A stretch of DNA of 51,801 nt from Rubripirellula sp. (GTDB taxonomy: Bacteria; Planctomycetota; Planctomycetia; Pirellulales; Pirellulaceae): NCBI GenBank assembly GCA_029213145.1, contig JARGNK010000014.1:15456-67256 (forward strand). Reading direction: 5' to 3'. Shown here in pieces: positions 36,463 through 44,551 of this stretch (the stretch's first letter is position 1; every line of letters starts with the position of its first letter). A program made the translations under genes and the position numbers. The notes under the pieces are model-generated. The model did not search any database and was not told the DNA's origin. It saw only the letters and a list, made by a program, of their open reading frames with translations.

Positions 36463-37947
36463 ATGATCGAAACATTAATCCCAACCGGTGAAGCCACCGC
36501 GATTCTGCCTGCAGGTGATCGCCATTCACCGGTCAAAGTCTTTGGCAATGAAGCTATCCGCAGCACGTTTGACGAGCTTTGTCTGCAACAGGCAATCAAT
36601 TCTCGCTGTGCACCAGGTGTGACCGAGGTCGTACTCAACCCCGATGCCCATTGCGGCTATGGTGCTCCAATCGGTTGCGTGTTGGCCTCGCCGACCCATA
36701 TCTATCCTGGACCGGTCGGATTCGACATCAAGTGCTCAATGAGCTTGCTGCAGACCAACCTTCCTCAGGAAGCGATCGAAGATCGAAAGGTGCGTCGCGA
36801 ATTAATTCACGCGATTTGCCGACGCATTCCAACCGGTGCCGGCAAGGGCTCCCGCCATGTACCGGACAGCCGAAATATTAGCGAACAGGTCGGATCCGCC
36901 GCGATGGTTCATGGTGCTTCAGCCGATGTGCTCGGTTCATTGAACATTCCGACGGAATGGGCCGATCGCTGCGAAGATGCGTTTCATCGTGGCCACGATG
37001 ATTCAATTACTGCACTTCAGCTTCGCTTAGATCGGCTGCGCGCGAATCGTGGATTCAAGAATTTCCGCGCCAAAATTGAACAACTCGGCTCTTACGGAGG
37101 CGGAAACCACTTCGGCGAATGCGAGGTAGTGGAACTCGGGTCTGCCCCCGCGGCCAAGAAAACAGCGGAAGTTTTTGGATTACAAGACCGCAAGGTGGCA
37201 TTCTTATCTCATTGTGGTTCTCGCGGCGTCGGCCACCAGTTGGCCAACGGCCACTTCAAAGCACTTGAGCAAAAGTTCACGGATTGGGGTGTCCCGTTTC
37301 CTGGCGGCGACAAGCAGTTGGTCTACGCTCCCTTGGGAACTCCAGAAGCTGACCGCTACCTGGACGATATGGCGCTCGGTGCGAACTTTGCAACCGTCAA
37401 CCATTTATTGATTAACGCGCTAGTGCTAGAGGCATTCCAAGAAGTGATACCAGGTACCACCGGCGGGTTGGTCTATTTCATCAGTCACAACATTGCCCGC
37501 AAAGAGGTTGTCAACAATCGCATGACATGGGTCCATCGTAAAGGTGCGACACGTGCGTTCCCGGCAGGCCATCCCGCACTGCGTGACACCCCCTTCGCCG
37601 AAACAGGACATCCGATCCTGCTGCCGGGAAATCCACAAGCAGGCTCGAGCGTGATGGTCGCTGCCGAGGGAGCCGAGGAGAGTTGTTACAGCGTCAATCA
37701 CGGTGCCGGTCGAATGCTTGGTCGCAAACGGGCGATTCGCGAATTGGATCAACAACAGGTAGATGCGTCGTTTGAACGAGCCGATATCTTGACGAATTGC
37801 CGCCGCTACCCGAAAGACGAAGCGCCGGCAGCGTACAAGAATTTTGATCAGGTACTCAAGAGTGTGGCAGATGCTGACTTGGCAACCGAAGTGGCAAGAT
37901 TGCGGGCACGATTTGTGATTAAAGATGCCAGCGGTGCCGACGACTAA
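36463..37947 (+). CDS. rtcB: RtcB-family RNA ligase
   Basis: 494 aa from the ATG at 36463, with AGGA ten bases upstream; the frame extends further but the added residues are unlike the family. RtcB joins 2',3'-cyclic phosphate or 3'-phosphate RNA ends to 5'-OH ends using GTP and Mn2+. Visible active-site elements are PDAHCGYGAPIG (60-71), FDIKCSM with D88 and C91 (consensus DIGCGM), GGGNHFGECE, SHCGSRGVGH (H250) and NHGAGRMLGRKRA, whose H413 would carry the GMP. The metal and guanylate residues are present, so it is probably active. The departures from consensus (DIKCSM; NHGAGR instead of SHGAGR) suggest a distinct subfamily. No archease gene is adjacent. Confidence 0.92.
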   Translation: MIETLIPTGEATAILPAGDRHSPVKVFGNEAIRSTFDELCLQQAINSRCAPGVTEVVLNPDAHCGYGAPIGCVLASPTHIYPGPVGFDIKCSMSLLQTNLPQEAIEDRKVRRELIHAICRRIPTGAGKGSRHVPDSRNISEQVGSAAMVHGASADVLGSLNIPTEWADRCEDAFHRGHDDSITALQLRLDRLRANRGFKNFRAKIEQLGSYGGGNHFGECEVVELGSAPAAKKTAEVFGLQDRKVAFLSHCGSRGVGHQLANGHFKALEQKFTDWGVPFPGGDKQLVYAPLGTPEADRYLDDMALGANFATVNHLLINALVLEAFQEVIPGTTGGLVYFISHNIARKEVVNNRMTWVHRKGATRAFPAGHPALRDTPFAETGHPILLPGNPQAGSSVMVAAEGAEESCYSVNHGAGRMLGRKRAIRELDQQQVDASFERADILTNCRRYPKDEAPAAYKNFDQVLKSVADADLATEVARLRARFVIKDASGADD

Positions 37948-38013
37948 GCCAACCGGCTTTGTGTCAGCAACGGATAGTCGCCCACGTCGAAATGATGCCC
38001 AGTTGCCCCTTAC

Positions 38014-39321
38014 TCAGTCGAGTGGGCCTACCCGAATCTGTTGAAGCATAGCGTCGGTCCCGGGATCGTGACCTTGAATCATGATCGTACCGGGATCGGT
38101 GCGCAAACCACGTCGCGGGTTCACATCAGGTTTACGGTCATCGGTCCAGTCACTGACCTGCACTCCTGAGACCCAGGCCGCCATTCTCGGGCCAGCAGCG
38201 ACCAGCAATACGGATGTCCATTGGTCGACTTCGCCCATCACGCCCCGTGCTTGCTGGCGGCGAAAAATCCCGCCCGTTCCGTGGTCGGCTGGTGTTAAAC
38301 GATTGCCATCCTGCAATTCATTCGAAAGTTGACATTCGTATCCCATCATTTCATCGCCAGGAATACATCGAAAGAAAATCCCTGAATTCATTTCCGGTGT
38401 TGGCAGCTTGTATTCTGCCAACAGTGCAAAATCGCCAAAAGATTGCTTCGTTTCCAACTGGGTCCTTCCACCCTGCACATGCAACCAACCTTCGGTCGTC
38501 GTTGAAAAACTGCCTGGCATCTCCGGATAGGTCGTCCACTGGCTCAACCCTTCATCCAACAGGCTTTTCAAACCAAGTGGCCGCAATTTGACCGATCGAA
38601 ATTCGACTCGACCACGATTGTGCTGCAACCCGATGCGTCCAGCCGGTAAAGGCTCGGGATCGTTGTAGTCACAAACCAATTGCTCATCAACGGAGACTTG
38701 TAGGTTCCCACCCTCTAATCGCATTCGCATTGTGCGCCACTGCTGAAAAGGCTGAGGTGATTGTGACTCAGCCTTGAGCCGCTTGACGATGCCCGCAGTC
38801 GGAAAAGGATTATCATCCGGTGCGATATTGACCTCATAACAATCAACCGCTGGGTCAGTGGGCTGAAGCGGTGTCCGCAAGAAAACACCACTATTTGTCT
38901 CCGGGTCAGCTTTGAACTCTACAATTAACTCATAGTCTTGCCAGGGCAGGGTAGTGCACAGCAGAGCCTGCTCGCCACCATCAACAACCAGCTTGCCGTC
39001 TTCCACTCGAAAATTCGCGTCAGTGGTTGCTTCCCAACCAAATAGAGTTTGCCCGTCGAACAAATGCACCCAACCTTCGGCAGCTTCTTGGGCTGGCAAC
39101 CGCATGGCAAGCAAAGCGTCGATATCCAGTTCAATGACTGGGTCAATCGATTCGATGATCGCCTCGTTCACTGTCTCCGCCGCCACACCTCCGGCTGGGG
39201 GAATATTCTCAGAAGCCGCCGTCTCGGCGCGCTCCTCGCGGTTGCAGCCGAAGACCACCAGCAACCAACACAAACACAAACCACTTGCTAACCGATTGTT
39301 CATGGGACTATTCATATCCAT
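38014..39321 (-). CDS. Lipoprotein with two DUF1080 (3-keto-disaccharide hydrolase-like) domains
   Basis: 435 aa; in-frame ATGs at 39321, 39315 and 39303 are all possible. The longest overlaps the upstream sulfotransferase stop by 14 bases. A lipoprotein signal (LCLCWLLVVFGC) puts the lipidated Cys at residue 26. Two concanavalin-like beta-jelly-roll domains follow: the first (about 82-250) has WVHLFDGQTLFGWE and ETNSGVFLRT; the second (about 255-430) has EMNSGIFFRCIPGDEMMGYE and GTGGIFRRQQARG. DUF1080 proteins are abundant in planctomycetes and linked to glycan or 3-keto-sugar hydrolysis; substrate unknown. Transcribed after a sulfotransferase, hinting at sulfated glycans. Confidence 0.87.
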   Translation of the reverse strand: MDMNSPMNNRLASGLCLCWLLVVFGCNREERAETAASENIPPAGGVAAETVNEAIIESIDPVIELDIDALLAMRLPAQEAAEGWVHLFDGQTLFGWEATTDANFRVEDGKLVVDGGEQALLCTTLPWQDYELIVEFKADPETNSGVFLRTPLQPTDPAVDCYEVNIAPDDNPFPTAGIVKRLKAESQSPQPFQQWRTMRMRLEGGNLQVSVDEQLVCDYNDPEPLPAGRIGLQHNRGRVEFRSVKLRPLGLKSLLDEGLSQWTTYPEMPGSFSTTTEGWLHVQGGRTQLETKQSFGDFALLAEYKLPTPEMNSGIFFRCIPGDEMMGYECQLSNELQDGNRLTPADHGTGGIFRRQQARGVMGEVDQWTSVLLVAAGPRMAAWVSGVQVSDWTDDRKPDVNPRRGLRTDPGTIMIQGHDPGTDAMLQQIRVGPLD

Positions 39322-40603
39322 ATCGAGAAAAATATTCTTTCCATGCCTCGCGAATCATTATCTCGGTCTGCTCCGAGACTTGATGTTGATTCGTTTTGTA
39401 TTGCCGATGCTCACCGGTTGCCCATTGCTCAATCTTTGCCCTGGCGGAATCAAAGTCGCTTAATCTCAGCGTCTCGTAGATGCGTTGGAGTGAATCAACG
39501 GGATCACGAATCAAGTCTTCGTAGCGAATGTCGACAATCCGGGAAGGATCGATTGCTTCACGCTGCTGATGAAATGCAGCGTACATTCGTTGCATACACT
39601 GCACGACATACGACTCTAACTGCTCATGCTGAGGTTTTTGTAAGGCTTGGACCTCATCCAATCCACGCCATAAGCGGCAAGTGGATGGGAACAAGTTTCT
39701 GGGATCTCTAGCAATGTGAATGAACTTAGCATCTGGAAACTCTTTCGCCAGGTAAGCGATTCGTCCGGTGTGAGTTGGGCTTTTGATAATCAGCGGGCGA
39801 CCGGTCGCGGTACTTACAGTAACAAGAAACCGCTTCAAAGCTTGAAGCCATTTCGCAATGCCTTCCTTGGACAGTCCCTCGAAATCCAAGTAGTCCATAT
39901 CAACCGGAGGATTATTGGGGAATGCGATTCGGCGATAGGGCGAAGGCTGCCCCATCGTCAACAGCGCGAACTCGTCTTCCTGGGGCCGATCCCAGCCAGC
40001 ATCCATATTGTCCATGGGACGCTTTCCGGGCAGCAACCAAGACGCAAAACGACGAAAGAACCACTCGGTTACCAGGAAATGTTCCGGGGCGAAGCACTGA
40101 AAGGTTGACGGACTGCTGTATCGCTCGTCTTTGACCATTAATTCGTGCAATAACGTCGTTCCACTGCGCCAGTGGCCGACGATGAAGACCGGAGGGCCAT
40201 GCAGTTCACCAGCGGCGATTTTCCTTCCAAAAAGTGCTTTCTGAAGCAGCGAGAGAAACGCATTGGTAGGAGTGGCAAGCGAAACACTGATCACCATCGG
40301 TATACGGCTGACGCCGAAGCGAAATCTTCCCTCCCGCAAGAGACGCCACCACGTCTTGGGCCGCATCCCATGCCAAAATCTTGGCGAGTAAAACGGATAA
40401 TTATGAAATCCGCCCGTTTTCGTGGCCCCGGAGGTCTTCGCGGCCAGAGAAGAAGCATCGCGGCCGCCAGAATCACAATTTTTTCTGGTGCTTGCCGAGC
40501 TATCCGTAGCTCCCGCCTCGACAGCGGACCGGGGGTCCGTCTCGGAATCTCCTGTATTCGTCTGCGATTCGGTCAAGAAATTGTCATCGAGCGAGGGGAT
40601 CAT
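39308..40603 (-). CDS. Sulfotransferase family protein
   Basis: 431 aa from the ATG at 40603; a GTG at 40627 is eight codons upstream. The first about 60 residues are a hydrophilic Ser/Thr-rich extension. The PAPS 5'-phosphosulfate loop is VFIVGHWRSGTTLLHELM; the 3'-phosphate site is AKFIHIARDPRNLFPSTCRLW. The enzyme would transfer sulfate from PAPS to a carbohydrate, lipid or peptide acceptor that cannot be named. The gene lies directly upstream of, and overlaps, the DUF1080 lipoprotein gene, so the two are likely an operon. Its promoter region contains the 20-bp repeats at 40721-40800. Confidence 0.87.
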   Translation of the reverse strand: MIPSLDDNFLTESQTNTGDSETDPRSAVEAGATDSSASTRKNCDSGGRDASSLAAKTSGATKTGGFHNYPFYSPRFWHGMRPKTWWRLLREGRFRFGVSRIPMVISVSLATPTNAFLSLLQKALFGRKIAAGELHGPPVFIVGHWRSGTTLLHELMVKDERYSSPSTFQCFAPEHFLVTEWFFRRFASWLLPGKRPMDNMDAGWDRPQEDEFALLTMGQPSPYRRIAFPNNPPVDMDYLDFEGLSKEGIAKWLQALKRFLVTVSTATGRPLIIKSPTHTGRIAYLAKEFPDAKFIHIARDPRNLFPSTCRLWRGLDEVQALQKPQHEQLESYVVQCMQRMYAAFHQQREAIDPSRIVDIRYEDLIRDPVDSLQRIYETLRLSDFDSARAKIEQWATGEHRQYKTNQHQVSEQTEIMIREAWKEYFSRYGYE

Positions 40604-40720
40604 ACGGAACCAAAGCCTGCCCAACACTGTAGTTGACTATCAGACGAGCGTGCAGCGGGATATCCTGCTCAAAGATCGTTGGGCGGCCCAGTAAAATCTG
40701 CCAGACCTCTCACGATCTGA

Positions 40721-40800
40721 CTGTTGGATCGTCCCCAAACACGCCGGATTGTCCCCAAACACGCCGGATTATCCCCAAACACGTTGGATTGTCCGCAAAT
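40721..40800. repeat. Four 20-bp tandem repeats upstream of the MazG-like gene (repeat family, locus 3)
   Basis: Four consecutive 20-base units start at 40721, 40741, 40761 and 40781; unit 2 is ACGCCGGATTGTCCCCAAAC, with a partial fifth unit (ACGCGGGCAA). Units differ at one to five positions. The array lies in the gap between the divergent sulfotransferase and MazG-like genes, 79 bases before the latter. It is not translated in any plausible gene. Confidence 0.85.
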
Positions 40801-40878
40801 ACGCGGGCAAACCGTCGCCGGGAATCGTCCACCAACCTTCCCCAACCAGCCTTTCCGCACGGAAAACGGCGATTCCAG

Positions 40879-41223
40879 ATGCCCATCACTGATTCTGCTG
40901 CCGACGATTCCGCGGCCGACGAACTGTCCATTGCCGACCTTCAACGGCACATTCGTCACATGTATTTCGAGAAAGATGCTGCCAGAGGGGTGGACGGGAC
41001 CTTCATGTGGTTAATGGAAGAAGTCGGGGAACTCGCCTCAGCTCTGCGAGGGAATGATCAGCAAAACTTGGCAGAGGAATTTGCAGACGTCATCGCATGG
41101 TTGGCGACCATTGCTAATGTGGCAGAGGTCGATCTCAATGCCGCGTTGCAAGCCAAATACGGTCGTGGGTGCCCCGGCTGTAGTCGATTGGTTTGCGAGT
41201 GCCCCAATTCGGAAAAACCATAG
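40879..41223 (+). CDS. MazG-like nucleotide pyrophosphohydrolase with Cys-rich tail
   Basis: 114 aa from the ATG at 40879; the frame is open upstream but crosses the repeats. The four-helix MazG-type motif is clear: WLMEEVGELASAL followed by NLAEEFADVIAWLATIAN, giving the EExxE and ExxD metal-binding acids. Such enzymes hydrolyse (d)NTPs to the monophosphate and pyrophosphate, a house-cleaning role; the preferred nucleotide is unknown. The last 20 residues contain GCPGCSRLVCEC, four cysteines that could bind zinc. It is followed nine bases later by the membrane-protein gene, so the two may be co-transcribed. Confidence 0.85.
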   Translation: MPITDSAADDSAADELSIADLQRHIRHMYFEKDAARGVDGTFMWLMEEVGELASALRGNDQQNLAEEFADVIAWLATIANVAEVDLNAALQAKYGRGCPGCSRLVCECPNSEKP

Positions 41224-41232
41224 CCGATCGCA

Positions 41233-43452
41233 ATGAACTGTGACCGCACCGCCATGAATAAGCTATTACCCTTCGGCTTCGATCCATTGATCGCGATCTT
41301 CCTGTTCTTATCCCTTCTTGGGGTACCTGGAATGAACGAGGCAGTGGGTATGGACTTACAAGCCGGGATTGAGGGGCATTATCGAGTCGGCCACTGGACT
41401 GCCGTGCAATCGCCCGAAACAGCGTTTGACTCGATCGAAACGCGGGATGGTGATGGCGTTGAAGTTCGGTACGGAAAACCGGATCCGCTGGGCCAATGGG
41501 GTTATGTCATTCCTGGCAGTGAAGCAGCCCCCCTGATGCTGCGTCTTGATAACGAGGTTGTCGCCTCGACGCGATTCCCAACGATCGGCTCACCATCAAG
41601 GGGCCCGGCGATGATCCCGCTCGAAACGCCGTGGATTGTTGCACTAGGCGATCCGTTGGGCGTTGACCAAATCGGCTACAACGAGATTCTCGGCCGTGAT
41701 GCGGTTCTCGCCGTTTCGATACCAAAGAACCCACAGGGATTACCCGATTCAGTGCTCGGATACGATGGTGTCGACCTGATGATGATCGGGGGCTCTGGCA
41801 TCGACCTGTTGCGAGAGTTAAAGCCCAACCAACAGCAAGCGATCAGCACCTGGATTTCAGAAGGTGGACGACTGTTTCTCACTCTCGGTGATTCAGCGTC
41901 TGAGCTATTTAGCGTTGCTCCTTGGCTCAAGGATCTATTGCCACTGCAGGAACTCGTCACTGCGAATATCGACCCCTCAGCTTTTGAGACATTTATGTCG
42001 TCTCAGTCTCGTTTGGAACCATTCCGTGGACTCCAGTTACCAAGCAACAAAGGACGCGTGTTGCTAATGGGACGAACGACGCGACGCGTCAGTCTTCCGG
42101 TCGCTGTTGAGTACAACGTCGGCTTTGGTCGAATCACGGCGGTGGCTGCTGATCTGGAATCGGACATCTTTGCCGAGTGGCCCAATCGTCTGGAGATGAT
42201 CGTCCGTCTCACAGGTTCCACTCTGAAACCAGAGCAAGAAACGGTCAGCCGCAAGGTGAGGTCAACAGCCTTCGATGATCTGGCGGGACAACTTCGATCC
42301 ACTCTCGATCAGTTTCAGATCCAACGTAACCTAGGTTTCTCGTTCGTCTCGCTGATACTGATGGCCTTGATTGCCATTATCGGGCCACTCGATTACTTGC
42401 TGATCAATCGTGTTTTGGGGCGGCCCCTACTTGGCTGGCTTAGCTTTCCGATTGCGACCATTGGATTATCAATCATGCTGATTCTCCAAGCTCGTCCGAT
42501 CGAATCCGCCCCCGCCGCGACGACTACCACGTCAACCGCTGCGACCACGTCAAACGAGACCGTGCGATGCAATCGGATTGAGATTTTCGACATCGATTCG
42601 GTTCAAGGGATCGGCCGGGGTTTTACTGCAAGTTACCTCTACTCACAGGAAGCATCTCGTTTTGATGTTCAAGTCGATCCGACACCGACGCTGATGTCGC
42701 TCACTGACAACGTAGAAGAAATCCTGAGCGTACCTTTCGGATATCCAGGCGCACCGTTTGGCGGCATTCAGATCGCCGTGGAGGACAGTCGGCTTCCCGT
42801 TTATTCATTGGTTTTAAACGAAGGCAGCTCATCCGATTCTTCGCTGAGTTCAGTGCTACAGGGCATGCCACTCGCCTCACGAAGCAGCAAAGGCCTGAGC
42901 ACTCGCTGTCGCTTCCGCCCCCAACTGATCGAAACCTCATTGGAGCACCGCCCAGGAAGCGAACTACTGCAGGGAGAATTGGTCAATCCGCTGCCGTTCG
43001 ATTTATTGGACGGGATGCTAATTTATCGCAACTGGGCTTATCTGCTGCCGACGCGATTTCCAGCGGGTGGCCGGATTGATTCGGTCGATTCATTGAGGCA
43101 GAAGAACTTTCGCTGGCAGTTGACTCGGCAGCGCGCTTTGGAGAGTGCTTCTGAATCCGAAGCTTGGGATCCAACAAACACTACTTCGACTAGTCGCGTC
43201 GCGGAGATGCTGATGTTTCACGATGCGGTCGGCGGTGATCGTTACACTTCGTTGAATCACGGCCCACTTGGGTTTCTGGACTTCACCCATGTACTGGCCA
43301 GTGATCGGTGCATACTGCTAGGTCGGGTCAAAAAACCGCTTACCAAATTCCAGATTCAGGATACGAAAGAAGCAGCATTCGATGCTCCCCAAGGCGAGCG
43401 TCTGAGTTTGATGCGCGTGGTCCTTCCGGTAATCGATGCCGAAACGAATTAA
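41233..43452 (+). CDS. Large membrane protein of unknown function, upstream of an ABC ATPase
   Basis: 739 aa from the ATG at 41233; the ATG at 41254 is also possible. A hydrophobic N-terminal segment (LIAIFLFLSLLGVPG, about 17-31) is likely a signal or anchor. An extracytoplasmic region to about 360 includes a class I glutamine-amidotransferase-like stretch (DGVDLMMIGGSGIDLL, WISEGGRLFLTLGDS). Two membrane segments follow around 367-423 (FSFVSLILMALIAIIGPLDYLLINRV, then LSFPIATIGLSIMLIL, in pieces), then a Thr/Ala linker and a beta-rich C-terminal domain. I do not recognise the family. The ABC ATPase gene starts 59 bases downstream, so this protein may be its membrane or substrate-side partner. 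Confidence 0.75.
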   Translation: MNCDRTAMNKLLPFGFDPLIAIFLFLSLLGVPGMNEAVGMDLQAGIEGHYRVGHWTAVQSPETAFDSIETRDGDGVEVRYGKPDPLGQWGYVIPGSEAAPLMLRLDNEVVASTRFPTIGSPSRGPAMIPLETPWIVALGDPLGVDQIGYNEILGRDAVLAVSIPKNPQGLPDSVLGYDGVDLMMIGGSGIDLLRELKPNQQQAISTWISEGGRLFLTLGDSASELFSVAPWLKDLLPLQELVTANIDPSAFETFMSSQSRLEPFRGLQLPSNKGRVLLMGRTTRRVSLPVAVEYNVGFGRITAVAADLESDIFAEWPNRLEMIVRLTGSTLKPEQETVSRKVRSTAFDDLAGQLRSTLDQFQIQRNLGFSFVSLILMALIAIIGPLDYLLINRVLGRPLLGWLSFPIATIGLSIMLILQARPIESAPAATTTTSTAATTSNETVRCNRIEIFDIDSVQGIGRGFTASYLYSQEASRFDVQVDPTPTLMSLTDNVEEILSVPFGYPGAPFGGIQIAVEDSRLPVYSLVLNEGSSSDSSLSSVLQGMPLASRSSKGLSTRCRFRPQLIETSLEHRPGSELLQGELVNPLPFDLLDGMLIYRNWAYLLPTRFPAGGRIDSVDSLRQKNFRWQLTRQRALESASESEAWDPTNTTSTSRVAEMLMFHDAVGGDRYTSLNHGPLGFLDFTHVLASDRCILLGRVKKPLTKFQIQDTKEAAFDAPQGERLSLMRVVLPVIDAETN

Positions 43453-43511
43453 CGGATTGCGCTTGCCCCTGGTTTTATTTTTGCCTTCACCCCAAACACG
43501 CAGCCAGAATC

Positions 43512-44450
43512 GTGATTAAGACTGTTGATCTCACTAAGAAGTACGGCGATGCGTTTGCCATCAAGGGCATTGATTTAGATTTGCAACCAGGGGATCTATT
43601 CGGATTCATTGGACCCAATGGGGCGGGTAAAACAACCACGATGCGAATCATCGCGACCTTGCTGGAACCGACTTGGGGTGAAGCTTACGTTTGCGACCAC
43701 AGCGTCCACACTGCCCCCAAAGAGATCCGCCGCCTCGTTGGCTACATGCCCGACTTTTTTGGTGTTTACGACGACATGACAGTCGTCGAGTACCTGGAAT
43801 TCTTTGCCGCCTCGTATCGAATCAATGGAACCAAGCGGCAACAACGCGTCAACGAGATGTTGGATGTGGTCGATCTCGATTTTAAACGGGACGCATTTGC
43901 CAACACGCTTTCCCGCGGCCAGACACAACGCCTGGGCTTAGCAAGAACATTGCTGCACGATCCGCAAGTCCTGTTGCTTGACGAACCACTGTCCGGGCTC
44001 GACCCCCGCGCTCGAATCGAGATGCGCAACCTGCTCCGCAAACTCGGCGAGATGGGCAAAACGATCATCGTCAGCAGCCACATCCTTCCTGAGTTGGCGG
44101 ATGTCTGCAACAAGGTCGGCATCATCGACAAAGGCGAACTCAAGCAGAACGCTACTAAAGCCGAGGTCATCCGGATGGTTCGACAGCACACCGTTCTGCT
44201 AATTCAACCAGCAGCCCGCGATCGCATGGACGAACTGATGAAGCTACTCAGCAGTCACGATAAAGTGCAAGGCTGCGAACTAGGTGACGACGCCGTTCGT
44301 GTGGTGCTGAAACCTGAGGTCGAACAATTCAGTGATCTTCCCAGATGGCTGATCGAACAAGGGATCGACCTTCGCAGCTTCAGCGAAGAGGAACTCGACT
44401 TGGAATCAGCCTTCATGGCCTTAACCAAAGGCACAAGCGATCGAATGTAG
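43512..44450 (+). CDS. ABC transporter ATP-binding protein (ABC-2/exporter type)
   Basis: 312 aa from a GTG at 43512, which gives the family-typical start (IKTVDLTKKYGDAFAIKGID). The frame has an upstream ATG at 43308 but that would overlap the preceding gene by 145 bases. Walker A is GPNGAGKTT (34-42), the signature is LSRGQ (consensus LSGGQ), Walker B is VLLLDEPLSGLDP, and the switch His is in IIVSSHILPE. The C-terminal domain of about 90 aa resembles drug/polysaccharide exporter ATPases. No permease gene is adjacent; the transport direction is inferred as export and the substrate is unknown. Confidence 0.9.
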   Translation: MIKTVDLTKKYGDAFAIKGIDLDLQPGDLFGFIGPNGAGKTTTMRIIATLLEPTWGEAYVCDHSVHTAPKEIRRLVGYMPDFFGVYDDMTVVEYLEFFAASYRINGTKRQQRVNEMLDVVDLDFKRDAFANTLSRGQTQRLGLARTLLHDPQVLLLDEPLSGLDPRARIEMRNLLRKLGEMGKTIIVSSHILPELADVCNKVGIIDKGELKQNATKAEVIRMVRQHTVLLIQPAARDRMDELMKLLSSHDKVQGCELGDDAVRVVLKPEVEQFSDLPRWLIEQGIDLRSFSEEELDLESAFMALTKGTSDRM

Positions 44451-44528
44451 ACGGCGGCTGGGTTTTAGCTCGACGAATTTGGCTGGTGCCACTTAACAAA
44501 CGACCGTGTGCGATCCGCCACGCTGAAC

Positions 44529-44543
44529 CCCGGCACCGCCGGG
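44529..44543. terminator. Short GC hairpin between convergent genes
   Basis: CCCGGC (44529-44534) and GCCGGG (44538-44543) form a 6-bp stem with a three-base loop, between the ABC ATPase stop (44450) and the holA stop (44552). Its position suits a bidirectional terminator but no T-run is present on either side. Confidence 0.4.
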
Positions 44544-44551
44544 TCAGATTG

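Noticed and set aside
40721..40800. CRISPR or origin iterons.
   Set aside because: There are no spacers, cas genes, dnaA or AT-rich unwinding region nearby; the units are contiguous 20-mers seen at two other loci.
43308..43511. Upstream ATG start for the ABC ATPase.
   Set aside because: It would overlap the preceding gene by 145 bases with non-family residues; the GTG at 43512 gives a normal ABC N-terminus.
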